In this document: piece after piece, positions 1 through 8,931 of the stretch
Layout of the letters: each line of letters starts with the position of its first letter
Numbering within the stretch: position 1 is the first letter of the stretch
Source: Paenibacillus sp.
GTDB taxonomy: Bacteria; Bacillota; Bacilli; Paenibacillales; YIM-B00363
Direction of reading: 5' to 3'
DNA: 64,000 bases
Assembly: GCF_031177825.1 (NCBI RefSeq)
Contig: NZ_JAPSKE010000028.1
Coordinates: forward strand, 1 to 64,000
Translations under genes and position numbers: made by a program
The notes under the pieces: model-generated
The model's input: only the letters and a program-made list of their open reading frames with translations
What the model was told of the DNA's origin: nothing
Databases searched by the model: none

Positions 1-43
1 CCTCATTGTATTGGATTTGCTTCTGCCCTTTCTTTGGCGGCAT
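1..43 (-). CDS. 5' end of a probable IS3-type transposase orfA (partial)
   Basis: A reading frame on the minus strand starts with ATG at 43 and leaves the window at base 1. The visible residues are MPPKKGQKQIQYNE. A strong ribosome binding site (GGAGGGG) lies about 8 bases upstream. The short MPPKKGQ opening resembles the start of small HTH proteins encoded by the first ORF of IS3-family elements. The upstream stretch 60-130 has the look of an IS end with its own promoter (TAGACA and TATCAT, 19 bases apart). Only 14 residues are visible, so the family is a guess; that it is the start of a gene is fairly secure. Confidence 0.4.
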   Translation of the reverse strand, partial: MPPKKGQKQIQYNE

Positions 44-167
44 AGAAAAATCCCCTCCGGTCAACAGTGTTTCATCCATGATACCATGGACTCTTTTTTC
101 ACTGTCTACCATGAGGGGATAATACCACGGGTTTCGTCCAACTATTTTCTTTTCCTGACCTGTAAGG

Positions 168-884
168 TTACACCTTAAATCGATAACCCGCTCCCCACAC
201 CGTCTCGATGAACTGATGCGAGGACGGATCCTTCTGAATTTTATCGCGAATCTTCCCGATGTGCACCGTGACCGTAGCGGAATCGCCGAAGTGCTCGATG
301 CCCCATACTTTGTCCAGCAACGCTTCCTTGGAATATACGCGATCCGGGTTTTCCGCGAGGAATAGCAGCAGGTCGAACTCCTTGGCGGTCAATCCGATCT
401 CTACTCCGCGAAGCGTCACCCGCCGGGCCTCGACCTGAATCGCAAGTCCGCGAACGTTCAGCTCCCGCGTCTTTCGGACGGCCGAAAGAGCGGCGCCCGC
501 CGCGACGCCGGTTAGCCGGTCATATCGTTCCAAGTGCGCCTTCACCCTCGCGACGAGCTCCGTCGGGCTGAACGGCTTGGTCACATAATCGTCCGCCCCC
601 AAGCCCAGTCCGCGGATCTTGTCGATGTCCTCTTTCCGGGCGGACACCATCAGCACCGGAATATACTTCGTCTCCCGGATCTTACGCAAGATTTCGAAGC
701 CGTCCATTCCCGGCAGCATGACGTCGAGTATAATTAAATGAAACTCTTGCGCCAGCGCCTCCTCGAGCGCCTGCCTCCCGTCCGTCCGAACGGTCACGTC
801 GTATCCGTGAACCTCGAGGAAATCCCGCTCCAGATCGGCAATCGCTTGGTCGTCCTCGACGATCAATACCTTCCGCTTTACCAT
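168..884 (-). CDS. OmpR/PhoB-family response regulator
   Basis: This 238-residue protein has an N-terminal receiver domain (residues 4-120). The acidic pair sits in VEDD, the phosphoacceptor Asp in LIILDVMLPGMDG, and the conserved Lys in VTKPFSP. A C-terminal winged helix of the Trans_Reg_C type follows, ending GAGYRF. It is the last gene of a five-gene operon, starting 3 bases after the kinase stop codon, so it is almost certainly the partner of that kinase. Its likely targets are the 11-bp-phased boxes in front of the operon (4872-4913), meaning autoregulation. The signal it answers to cannot be told from sequence; the exporter in the operon suggests an envelope or antimicrobial stress. Confidence 0.95.
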   Translation of the reverse strand: MVKRKVLIVEDDQAIADLERDFLEVHGYDVTVRTDGRQALEEALAQEFHLIILDVMLPGMDGFEILRKIRETKYIPVLMVSARKEDIDKIRGLGLGADDYVTKPFSPTELVARVKAHLERYDRLTGVAAGAALSAVRKTRELNVRGLAIQVEARRVTLRGVEIGLTAKEFDLLLFLAENPDRVYSKEALLDKVWGIEHFGDSATVTVHIGKIRDKIQKDPSSHQFIETVWGAGYRFKV

Positions 885-887
885 ATC

Positions 888-2363
888 CTACGTTCTCCCG
901 TCACGGTCGTTGTTCATCGGAATTGCAAACAAAATGGTCAAATAACGTCCCGGCTCGCTCTTCGCATGGATCGTACCGCCATGATACGTAATGACTTGCT
1001 TCGCGATCGCGAGGCCTAACCCGGAACCGGCCACGTTCTGATTCCGGTTCGCATCCGCGCGATAGAAACGGTCGAAGATATGCTCCAGCTCGTCAGGCGT
1101 CAAACCGGGACCGTTATCCGTTATGCCGACCACCCATTGTCCTTCGCGACGCCCGAAATGAATATGGATGCGGGGCTCCGGTTTATCCGTAAATTTCACC
1201 GAGTTGCTGACGACGTTCAAGATGACGCGTTTGATTTTCTGGGCATCCATCATCGCCGCCGCATCGGGCCCGGCCTCGTATTCGCTCGTCAGCGTAATGC
1301 CTTCGCCTTCATGCTCCATACGCAATTCGTTCATGGTTTGTTCGTAAAACTGTTGCAACGGCACCGCTTCGAGGTGAAACCTCTCTTGCTGCAGATCCAG
1401 CTTCGACAGAAGGAACAAGTCGTCGATCATCCGGTCCATATCGAGCGTCTTCGAGTAAATCACGTCGATATACTTGTGCAGCTTCTCCGGGTCGTTCGCA
1501 ATGCCCACCCTGATCCCTTCCACATACCCCTTGATCGAGGTGAGCGGCGTCTTTAGATCATGCGATATATTCGAAACCAGCTGTTTGCGGTTTTCTTCCA
1601 GAGCCAATTGGGCGCTTATGGATCGCTGCAGCTCGCTGCGCATCTTCTCGTAAGAGCGAATGACGCTGCCCACTTCGTTCCGAAGCTTCGAGTGCAATCT
1701 GAAATCCAGATCCCCTTCCGCGATACGCCGAGAGCCCTGTTCCAGCTTGCGCAGCGGCCTCACGATATCCATCGTCGTGATCCAGAGCAGCGGAACCAGA
1801 ATGATGCCGAGCAGCACCGAAACGCCGAGGATCAGGAACAGTTGGAAGCGATCGCCCTTCGCTTCCGTGTCGGTCACGTCGATGATGAGATAATAGGATA
1901 AGGGGGATTCGATTTCCGGAAAGTCGTACCGTAAGGAAAGCAGTTCCCGATTCTCCCAGGAGCTCGTAAGGAACATGTTATCCGAATGATGCTTCGGGAT
2001 CTGCGCTTCTTGCTTCAGAAACTTCAGGAACGCTTCTCCTTCCTTCAGCGCTCCGTAGCTTTCCCATCGCGCTCCCTGCTGCACGACGAGGAAGCCCCCG
2101 AATGGCTCCAGCCGATCGCCGAAAGAAGCCGCGAACGCAGGGGACGCCAGGTGTTCCGGCGCATACCGCTCCGCATAACGCAGGTCGACGACGATATCGA
2201 TGCTTCTGCGAAACGCCTCTTCCGCGCTTTGTTCCTTCGCGAGGCTGCTTGCGAAATACGAGACGGCCGCCGAGACGATCCCGATGCCCATGGCCGCTAC
2301 GATCAGAGCCGTCAATAAGATCCCGACGATATAAGTTAGTAAAAGTTTTAATCGAATGGACAT
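888..2363 (-). CDS. Membrane sensor histidine kinase
   Basis: This 491-residue kinase has an N-terminal membrane helix (about 8-35), an extracytoplasmic sensor of about 130 residues, a second helix near 175-197 and a HAMP linker. The dimerisation and phosphoacceptor helix contains SHDLKTPLTS, where His is the phosphorylated residue. The ATPase domain shows the N box (NVVSNSVKF), the G1 box (DNGPGL) and the G2 box (GSGLGLAIAK). It starts 3 bases after the permease stop, and a ribosome binding site lies inside the permease end. The sizeable external domain argues against the intramembrane BceS type and for a kinase that reads an outside ligand, possibly with the secreted protein of the same operon. 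Confidence 0.94.
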   Translation of the reverse strand: MSIRLKLLLTYIVGILLTALIVAAMGIGIVSAAVSYFASSLAKEQSAEEAFRRSIDIVVDLRYAERYAPEHLASPAFAASFGDRLEPFGGFLVVQQGARWESYGALKEGEAFLKFLKQEAQIPKHHSDNMFLTSSWENRELLSLRYDFPEIESPLSYYLIIDVTDTEAKGDRFQLFLILGVSVLLGIILVPLLWITTMDIVRPLRKLEQGSRRIAEGDLDFRLHSKLRNEVGSVIRSYEKMRSELQRSISAQLALEENRKQLVSNISHDLKTPLTSIKGYVEGIRVGIANDPEKLHKYIDVIYSKTLDMDRMIDDLFLLSKLDLQQERFHLEAVPLQQFYEQTMNELRMEHEGEGITLTSEYEAGPDAAAMMDAQKIKRVILNVVSNSVKFTDKPEPRIHIHFGRREGQWVVGITDNGPGLTPDELEHIFDRFYRADANRNQNVAGSGLGLAIAKQVITYHGGTIHAKSEPGRYLTILFAIPMNNDRDGRT

Positions 2364-2366
2364 AAG

Positions 2367-3092
2367 TTAGATTTCTTTCCTTTGGAAGGCTAGCATCCCC
2401 AATATAGTGCCAATGATATAGTAGGCTGCCATAAATAGCAACATCGTGAGTGAAGCCCCGACGTCCCCGCCGCGAAGCAGCGGCTGCAGCCAATCCGCGT
2501 AGCTAGTCACGAAGAACCGGCTATACTCCGGCTCGAGCAAACCGACTACGCTCATCCCCATCCAGATCAGGACGCTCGCCACAAGCCCGACCCCGCCGCT
2601 CCCCGACCACAGCGAGACGCTGTTCGACAGAGTCAGAAGCAATCCGCAGAACACGACCGCGGACGCGTATGCCGCGGCAGTTGCCCCGAGCGCGGACAGC
2701 GCCGGCATCCCTCTAAGCAAGAAGTCTCCCAAGGACGTGGGTACGAAAACGCCGAGAACGATCAAAGCGCCGGCCGCCCACCCCGCCGCCAATTTACCCA
2801 AATACATCATCTCGCGGCTGAGCGGCAGCTTCAGCGCATTCTTGATCGTGCCGTCCTTCCATTCGGTAACCATGAGCTCGCTGCCCAAGGAAGCCATGAA
2901 CAACGGCAATAGGACCGGAAGCAACAAATCAAGCGCAATGAGCGATACGTTCCCGTCCAGGTCGAAGTAGCCGCCGGTCAGGACGAAGAGGATGCCGACG
3001 AAGAAGGAAAGCAGAAGCAATACCTTAAGCTTGCTGCCTCGGAACAGCTTACGCAGCTCTTCCCCCGTTAGATAAGTCAATTGTCGGATCAT
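2367..3092 (-). CDS. ABC-2 type transporter permease
   Basis: This 241-residue membrane protein shows about six hydrophobic segments. A cytoplasmic opening (TYLTGEELRKLFRGSK) is followed by the helix LKVLLLLSFFVGILF. It also carries the typical ABC-2 stretch SELMVTEWKDGTIKNALKLPLSR before helix 3. It overlaps the ATPase gene by an ATGA junction (3089-3092), so the two are translationally coupled and form one exporter. Such pairs export lipids, peptides or drugs; the substrate is unknown. Linkage to a two-component system suggests a role in envelope homeostasis or resistance. Confidence 0.88.
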   Translation of the reverse strand: MIRQLTYLTGEELRKLFRGSKLKVLLLLSFFVGILFVLTGGYFDLDGNVSLIALDLLLPVLLPLFMASLGSELMVTEWKDGTIKNALKLPLSREMMYLGKLAAGWAAGALIVLGVFVPTSLGDFLLRGMPALSALGATAAAYASAVVFCGLLLTLSNSVSLWSGSGGVGLVASVLIWMGMSVVGLLEPEYSRFFVTSYADWLQPLLRGGDVGASLTMLLFMAAYYIIGTILGMLAFQRKEI

Positions 3093-3811
3093 GCGACACC
3101 GCCCCTGTGCTTTGCAACGCAGTGCAAATAATAATCTTCGACGTTTTCGAACGTTTCCCGGATTCGCTGCACGCTCGCGGTTTCGACCTGTCGCCCTTCA
3201 TAGACGACGCAAGCATGCGTGATCAGGTCTTCGATGTCGTGCACCAAGTGAGAAGAAACGATGAGACCCATGCCCGTCTCGGTTACAAGGCGGCGCAGCA
3301 TCGCCGCCATTCCGCGTCGGCCCTCGATGTCCATGCCCGAGAATGGTTCGTCGAGGAGCAGCAGCTTCGGCCGGTGCAAGAGCGCGCTCGCAAGCTCGAT
3401 CCGCTGCTTCATACCGGTGGAATACTGTTTGATCTTGACGTGACGGTGCGCCGACATCCCTACAAGCTCCAAGGTATGTTGGATGCGCGCCTCGTCGATG
3501 CCCCGGTACAGCTTATGGTAGAGCTTCAAATAATCGTAGCCGGTAAGGTAAGGATATGGCGCCGGCTCGCCGATCATTAGGCCGATATGAAGTTTCGTCA
3601 GATGAGGCCGCTCGACAACGGATATCCCTTCCCAGAGCGCTTCGCCTCGGTCCGTCCGCAGGAAGCCCCCCATCGCTTGCAGCGCCGTCGTCTTCCCGGC
3701 TCCGTTCGGCCCCAATAAAGCGACAACCTCGCCTGCACGAACGGCGAGGTTGAGGCCTTGGATGCCGCGGCCACCGGGATAGACTTTCGTTAGATCGTTG
3801 ACTTCGAACAT
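3089..3811 (-). CDS. ABC transporter ATP-binding protein
   Basis: This 240-residue ATPase shows Walker A (GPNGAGKT), a signature motif (YSTGMKQR), Walker B (LLLLDEPFSGMD) and the switch His (SSHLVHDI). It resembles the CcmA/NatA-like class that works with ABC-2 permeases. It lies 23 bases after the secreted-protein gene and overlaps the permease gene by four bases. It would power export from the cytoplasmic face. Length and motifs are complete. Confidence 0.95.
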   Translation of the reverse strand: MFEVNDLTKVYPGGRGIQGLNLAVRAGEVVALLGPNGAGKTTALQAMGGFLRTDRGEALWEGISVVERPHLTKLHIGLMIGEPAPYPYLTGYDYLKLYHKLYRGIDEARIQHTLELVGMSAHRHVKIKQYSTGMKQRIELASALLHRPKLLLLDEPFSGMDIEGRRGMAAMLRRLVTETGMGLIVSSHLVHDIEDLITHACVVYEGRQVETASVQRIRETFENVEDYYLHCVAKHRGGVA

Positions 3812-3834
3812 AAAGTCCTCCCAAGGAAATTGCG

Positions 3835-4806
3835 TTATTTTCGACTGCCGAACGATTCCGCATCGATGATTTCGACGGACTTGCCGGACGGGTCGTACCC
3901 ATCGGGCGTCGTTGCGTTGACGCCGCTGATTTCGCCCGCGCCTTCGATTTCCACGCGGTGGAGATCGCCGGCTTCGTCTTTGCCGCTTACCTCGAGTTCG
4001 CCTTGCACGCTCTGCAACTTGTTGTTCGCGTCGACCGTCAATTGCAGCTGCACACGCTCTAACGCTACGTCATCCGTCAACTCCGGCAGATGCTCCTGCA
4101 GGCGAAGACCTTCCTCGAGACCCTGGAAGAACGGAAGTTGCTTCATGTTCTCCCACTCTTCCGTAGGTGCGGGCGCATTCCCACGTTCATTCCGATCTTC
4201 TGCCGCTGCCACGTCCATCAGCAGCTGCAGCGGCACCGGAATTTCATCCCTGCTCACGTCGACCGTTATCGTCTTCGTCCCGTCCGCATGATGCGTCACG
4301 CCGAACTCGTTCTTCAGGTCGCCGATCATGTAATCCAGCAGCGCTTCCTGCGCTTTGGTCATCGGCCGATCTTGAAACTCGCCTTCCCGCCGCCACTCGC
4401 GCTCGTCGGCATGGTCATGATCGAGGTTGATCACTTGGTAGTGAAGATCGTGCGTGCGGTCTACGAAATAAGCGGTCTCTTCATCGTTATAGTACAAGCT
4501 TCCGGCGCGTTCGACGCCCAAGAGGGTAACGTCGAATTCGCTGCTTGCCGTCGGCGCGTCGCCCGCGTGTTGCATCTTCGTCGTACCGTCCAATGTCATG
4601 ATCGTCTCGCCGTCCGCCGCGATGGCGAAGCGTCCGTCGATCGTGGCGCTTGCGAACGTTTCCTCCGCTTGCTGATTCGCTTTCAACACCGCTTTGAACG
4701 CGTCGTAGCCTGCCGTGTTCGGCGTCGACGCCAGCGCCGTCACCGCGAACAAGCTCACCGCGCCGATTGCCGCGCCAGCCATCAATACTTTGCTTTTCTT
4801 CATCAT
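3835..4806 (-). CDS. Secreted protein of unknown function heading the two-component/ABC operon
   Basis: This 323-residue protein begins MMKKSKVLMAGAAIGAVSLFAVTALAS, a clear signal peptide with an Ala-x-Ala-like cleavage site and no lipobox. The mature part is acidic and hydrophilic with no family I recognise. It has stretches that look like repeated beta strands, for example DGRFAIAADGETIMTLDG. The ribosome binding site AAAGGAGAG precedes the first of two adjacent ATGs. As first gene of the operon it is likely co-induced with the exporter, so an extracytoplasmic sensor, chaperone or binding partner role is possible. That is inference only. Confidence 0.85.
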   Translation of the reverse strand: MMKKSKVLMAGAAIGAVSLFAVTALASTPNTAGYDAFKAVLKANQQAEETFASATIDGRFAIAADGETIMTLDGTTKMQHAGDAPTASSEFDVTLLGVERAGSLYYNDEETAYFVDRTHDLHYQVINLDHDHADEREWRREGEFQDRPMTKAQEALLDYMIGDLKNEFGVTHHADGTKTITVDVSRDEIPVPLQLLMDVAAAEDRNERGNAPAPTEEWENMKQLPFFQGLEEGLRLQEHLPELTDDVALERVQLQLTVDANNKLQSVQGELEVSGKDEAGDLHRVEIEGAGEISGVNATTPDGYDPSGKSVEIIDAESFGSRK

Positions 4807-4871
4807 TCTAACTCTCTCCTTTAGGTTGTATGGGTTTCTCTCTCGCTTACAACTTCAGTCTAATGGAGGAG

Positions 4872-4913
4872 TCTAAAAACGCTCGAAAGCAATTCTAAAA
4901 ACTTTCTAAAATA
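4872..4913 (-). promoter_or_regulatory. Four 11-bp-phased response-regulator boxes
   Basis: On the plus strand the boxes read TCTAAAAAC (4872), TCGAAAGCA (4883), TCTAAAAAC (4894) and TCTAAAATA (4905), each exactly 11 bases apart. Direct repeats in helical phase are the usual binding architecture of OmpR/PhoB-family regulators. They lie 66-107 bases before the first gene of the operon that encodes such a regulator, so an autoregulatory site is the natural reading. Confidence 0.7.
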
Positions 4914-4942
4914 TAAAAAAAGCTCGCCAACGCGTGGCGAGC
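4912..4942 (-). terminator. Terminator of the MFS gene
   Basis: GCTCGCCA and TGGCGAGC form a stem at 4922-4942. Read on the minus strand it is followed by a run of seven T. It ends the MFS gene transcript and abuts the regulator boxes of the next operon. Confidence 0.85.
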
Positions 4943-4946
4943 ATCA

Positions 4947-6203
4947 TCAATCCGCAGAGACAGGAGGCGTTTCACCTACAATCCGGTTCCCGGGTCGCCC
5001 CACCGCAACGAGAAGAGGGAGGCTGAGCGCGAAGGCGCCCGTAACGAGCCAAATCGGCATCCGCGGGTCTAGCAAGTACGCCCAACCGCCGATAATCCCG
5101 GACGGAGAGACCGCGAGGAGGACGAGCACGGACAACAAGGCGAACATCTTCGCCCGCTGCTCGTCGTCGATGGCGTTCGCGACCGCGGCCTCCAAGTACG
5201 GAGCTGTAATCATGGTAGCGCCGGCAGCCAACACTGTGCTTGCGGCGATCCAGCCCATGGAGCCCGTCGGAGTTAATGCGAGCATGGCGTTCGACACGGC
5301 CGACAGGACGAACCCCCACATCAGCATGCGATGCATCAAGCGCTCCGGAATTCGCGGCGTCACGAGCCAAAGGACGAGCAGCATGACGACCGAAGAGACG
5401 GCCGGCACGATGGAGATCAAGTTATCCGCCACCCCGAGCTCGTCTTTCAGATACAGCGCGAGATACGTCCCCTTCACCGTCATCTGGAAGTTAAATAGGA
5501 TGTAGACGCCAAACATAAGCAGCAGGCTTCGATCGGCAAATATCGCCCGCATCGTAGAGGCGTAATCGCGCAAGCTCGCCTGAAGCCCAAGTTCCCGCGT
5601 CTCTCGCTTCTTGCGCAGCCCCATCTCCGTCTCATGCGTCGTATAATGGCGTCCTAGGAATTGAGCCGTCATCAAGACGAATGCCAGGACGTACATGATT
5701 CGGACGCCCGTTACCATGCCGTAATGATGAACGAGCAGTCCGCCGAGCGGCGCGAACAGACCGCCGACGACTCCGATCACCTGGAGCACTGTAAAGACAT
5801 AGGTCCGCTCCTTCGGTTCCGTGTCCTCGACCAGCAGGCAGTAGAACGCTGTATGAGGAACTCGTTGAAAGCCGTTGATGAAGGCGGCGGCAACGAAAAA
5901 CCAAACGTTCTGAGACACGGCCCAGAGCAGCGTTCCGACGGACCAGCTGAAGAGATCGAACGTCAGCAAAGCGGCCTTCCGCCCCATCCGATCGGTTAAA
6001 TAGCCGCTGATGAACGACGAGAACACCTGAACGGCCAGCGTCAGCGTCGTGACCCATCCGATCTGGGTTTCGCTTAGCCCGAGCTCGTGCATGTAAAGGG
6101 TAGAATACGTGGCGAACATGCTGTAGGGCAGTAAAAATAAAGGTTCGAAAGCGAGACAGCCCCTGCTGTTTCCCTTCAACCTTGGGAATAAGGTACGAGT
6201 CAA
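4947..6203 (-). CDS. Major facilitator superfamily transporter
   Basis: This 418-residue membrane protein has about twelve hydrophobic segments and the loop 2-3 MFS motif GYLTDRMGRKAAL. I place the start at TTG 6203 because GGGAGG stands 7 bases upstream and the protein then begins TRTLFPRLKGNSRGC directly before helix 1. The open frame continues upstream to 6497, but that part is Arg/Ser-rich and not MFS-like, and the ATG at 6239 has no good ribosome binding site. It is likely an exporter of a small molecule; the substrate is unknown. A strong terminator follows. Confidence 0.88.
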   Translation of the reverse strand: MTRTLFPRLKGNSRGCLAFEPLFLLPYSMFATYSTLYMHELGLSETQIGWVTTLTLAVQVFSSFISGYLTDRMGRKAALLTFDLFSWSVGTLLWAVSQNVWFFVAAAFINGFQRVPHTAFYCLLVEDTEPKERTYVFTVLQVIGVVGGLFAPLGGLLVHHYGMVTGVRIMYVLAFVLMTAQFLGRHYTTHETEMGLRKKRETRELGLQASLRDYASTMRAIFADRSLLLMFGVYILFNFQMTVKGTYLALYLKDELGVADNLISIVPAVSSVVMLLVLWLVTPRIPERLMHRMLMWGFVLSAVSNAMLALTPTGSMGWIAASTVLAAGATMITAPYLEAAVANAIDDEQRAKMFALLSVLVLLAVSPSGIIGGWAYLLDPRMPIWLVTGAFALSLPLLVAVGRPGNRIVGETPPVSAD

Positions 6204-6423
6204 CGAAGATCCTCCCGGTAAATGAACGTATTCTCCCATCCTACCGCGGCGGAAGCTTTTCGTCCACGGCAAATTCGGACGGATGAATCTCCTTGAGGGA
6301 AACGATCGACATCGAAGTGCGGCGAACTCTCCCTGACCTACATCCAAGGTTGTCCGTCTCGAATAAAAATAAAAATCCGCCCCTGCCGAAGCTCTTGTCG
6401 AGGGTCGGGGGGGGCGGGAACCG

Positions 6424-6717
6424 CTACTTTGCGAACGATAACCCCTGTTCCTCCAAGGCGGCGCGAAGAATGGGAATCGACTTCGGCCCCATCCCATGGA
6501 GAGCTGCTATTTCTTTCTCGCGATAGGTAGACAGTTCTTGTAAGGTAGTTATTCCTCGATGCTCCAACGCCCTTCTTGCCGGCGCCGCCAGAAGAGATAG
6601 AAATCCGTCGGCGGGTTTCCGTTCGTTTTCGCAGATCGGGCAAGAGGGGCAATCGCTGCTCTTATAATACCGATGTCCGTTGACGCAGGTCCTTAACGTT
6701 TTGCTCGGCGCTTCCAT
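6424..6717 (-). CDS. Small zinc-ribbon plus helix-hairpin-helix (RNAP alpha-CTD-like) protein
   Basis: This 97-residue protein has cysteines in CVNGH (about residue 11) and the SSDCPSCPIC cluster, likely a zinc site. The C-terminal half (APARRALEHRGITTLQELSTY to the GMGPKSIP hairpin) reads like the C-terminal domain of RNA polymerase alpha. Such domains bind DNA or proteins. The ribosome binding site AAGGAGG is ideal. It lies between the helicase and the MFS gene on the same strand. Its function is unknown; nucleic-acid binding is the likely activity. Confidence 0.85.
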   Translation of the reverse strand: MEAPSKTLRTCVNGHRYYKSSDCPSCPICENERKPADGFLSLLAAPARRALEHRGITTLQELSTYREKEIAALHGMGPKSIPILRAALEEQGLSFAK

Positions 6718-6787
6718 CCGGACGCCCTCCTTAAATTAGACTTCGAAGCGCCGCTTCGTCCCTTTCGCCTCTTTTGCCATTCCCGGC

Positions 6788-8689
6788 TTACCCCGAGCGA
6801 TGACTCGACGTCGATTCGCTTCTGCGCTTCGCCGCCTCCTCTACATACGCCGTGAATTTGGACTCCCCGCTATACGTCAGGAACAACCAATCCAATGCGC
6901 GGGTCATGCCGATATAGAGCAGAGAGACTTCGCGTTCCTCTGCCTCCTCCAACGAGAACGGCATACTTTCGAGGTTCACGATAAAGACCGCCCGGTAATC
7001 GGTCTCCTTCGCTCCGTCGATCGTCGAAATCCGAATCGCGCCGTCGGCGCCGTCGTTGCGATCGCGTCTCGGTTCGGCGTCTTCCGACACCCAGGCGTAT
7101 GGCAGCGAGCGGCGCTTCAAGCCGTCTCGAATGTCGTCGATGTACGGTTGGTTGTAACTGTTTTTCACCCGATACAAGATCGCGATGTCGGCATACGGGA
7201 TCTTCAAGACGTCATGTAAGTAAGCGATCGACTCGGATACGAAGTCCATCTCTTCCTTCAATCTCGAGAATCGCTTGACGATCGGATCCGGGCCTCTCCG
7301 CTTCGCCGCTTGCGGAGGAATCATGTCCACGCCTTCGACGGAGCCATGCTTGACTCGATTCCGAAGCGGCGATTGCGCTTGAAAGAAATCCCAAGCGAAT
7401 TGGACGATTTGCATCGAATTCCGGTAGTTCATCGCTAGTATCTTCGAACGTCCGCGGAAATCCAAGCCGGTATTCTGCGCGAGGCTCTTCTTCCTGCGGA
7501 ACATGGATTGCGCACTGTCTTCTACCAACAACAACGATTGCGTCCGAGGGTTGAGGCACGTGCTGACGAGCCGCAGCCACTCCGGTTCGAATTCCTGTCC
7601 CTCGTCGATCAGAATCGCATCGTACGACGGCAAGATCGCCTCGCCTCGATCGGTCATCCGCAGCAGCGTCGGGATGTCCTCCTCTTTCGTCCGAAGCTCG
7701 TTCCGCAGCCATTCGCGGAAGTTGTACACCTCGACTCGGTACAGCCTCCTGTCGTTGGGGTCGTTCGGGAAGTCGAACAAGTCTTCCGGCTCCTCCATCA
7801 TCCGATCGATCGTCTGCTCCAAGCTTCGGGACAACGAGAGGCCGGAGCATAAGACGAGTATCCGCCAATCGGGGTGCTGCTTCGCAAGCAGTCTTGCCCG
7901 GTTGGCCAACACGAGCGTCTTGCCGCTGCCGGCCGCGCCGCGGATGAGCCGATGCCTGTCGCCTAGCGCCCTGGCCAGCTGCTCCTGGGCATGATCCAAC
8001 GGATCGATGGGATGCGCGGAGAGCAGCAATTGATCCTGCACCTCGAACGGCGGGCGTAAAGCGGCGCCGCTCCGCGCTTCCGGAACCAGCTGCGATCGAA
8101 TCGCTCGCAGGTCTTCGCGGGAGAGGATGATTCTCTGCTTCCTCCGCGACGGAAACATGCCCTGGATCTTATCGTACAGCGCGTCCGGCGCGAACCCCTC
8201 GTCCTCCGGATCGAGCTCGTCCCGGCATAACGCGAAAGAAGTATCGATGGCGTCGGAGACGCGATAACGGAGAAACTCCGCCTGGCTCATTCGCGGGAAG
8301 ACGGTTCCGTAGCCGATCGCGAACTTGAGCCGAGCGCCGTTCGCCTCCGTCAAGACGCGTTGTTGCTTCAAGCGGTCGGCGATTCCCCTCGCATGGTCTC
8401 GGGCTTGGTCCAGCGGATTCATGATCGAAACCTTCTCTCCGCTCGCGCTCCAGACCGACCACTCGTCCCGCCCTAATCGATAAAGCGACCTGCTTGTATA
8501 GTCCGCCACTTCCAAGACGATGAGCCCTAGATCCGGGCCGATGACGACCGCGCTCGGCCGCCGCCCGTCGATCTCGGGTTCGTAATAGACGATGTAATCC
8601 TCGGGAAGGTTCGTCCTCAAGGTCTCGAACAGCATTCGTTCTCCCGCCGTCGCTCGCGCCGGCACGGGATTCGGCACCATGTAGGCCAT
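6788..8689 (-). CDS. NERD-domain UvrD/Rep-like helicase
   Basis: This 633-residue protein has an N-terminal nuclease-related NERD domain (about 12-130), followed by a superfamily 1 helicase core. Walker A is GAAGSGKT near residue 255. A Walker B variant, AILIDEGQEF, lies near 360, motif III/IV sits around AMNYRNS, and motif VI is YIGMTRAL near the C-terminus. This domain order is known from stand-alone NERD helicases in Bacillales. It probably acts on DNA during repair or stress. No restriction or defence partner genes are next to it. The start ATG has AGGAG upstream. Confidence 0.9.
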   Translation of the reverse strand: MAYMVPNPVPARATAGERMLFETLRTNLPEDYIVYYEPEIDGRRPSAVVIGPDLGLIVLEVADYTSRSLYRLGRDEWSVWSASGEKVSIMNPLDQARDHARGIADRLKQQRVLTEANGARLKFAIGYGTVFPRMSQAEFLRYRVSDAIDTSFALCRDELDPEDEGFAPDALYDKIQGMFPSRRKQRIILSREDLRAIRSQLVPEARSGAALRPPFEVQDQLLLSAHPIDPLDHAQEQLARALGDRHRLIRGAAGSGKTLVLANRARLLAKQHPDWRILVLCSGLSLSRSLEQTIDRMMEEPEDLFDFPNDPNDRRLYRVEVYNFREWLRNELRTKEEDIPTLLRMTDRGEAILPSYDAILIDEGQEFEPEWLRLVSTCLNPRTQSLLLVEDSAQSMFRRKKSLAQNTGLDFRGRSKILAMNYRNSMQIVQFAWDFFQAQSPLRNRVKHGSVEGVDMIPPQAAKRRGPDPIVKRFSRLKEEMDFVSESIAYLHDVLKIPYADIAILYRVKNSYNQPYIDDIRDGLKRRSLPYAWVSEDAEPRRDRNDGADGAIRISTIDGAKETDYRAVFIVNLESMPFSLEEAEEREVSLLYIGMTRALDWLFLTYSGESKFTAYVEEAAKRRSESTSSHRSG

Positions 8690-8931
8690 CCCTGATCGCT
8701 CCTGTCTCTTGCGTAAGTCATGTCATGTTGAATTGAGTCCAGCAAACCTCGTTCCTACTTATATCGTATCGTCTTTCGATGCAGAATGCTAGCGGAAGGG
8801 CCGCTAGTTATTTCGAGCTCGGGCCGCCGCTGGCGGCTTCGTTGATCCCTTCTTCCACTTCGACGATCGTCGCTTCGACCTCGATGATTTCCACATCCTT
8901 CGACGGTCTGGCGTTCGATTTCCTGCACGAT

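Noticed and set aside
6204..6497. N-terminal extension of the MFS protein
   Set aside because: The segment is Arg/Ser/Pro-rich and unlike any MFS start; TTG 6203 has GGGAGG at proper distance.
6788..8689. Defence-system reading of the NERD-helicase
   Set aside because: NERD helicases can be part of defence loci, but the neighbours (a small HhH protein, an MFS transporter and the giant secreted protein) give no support.
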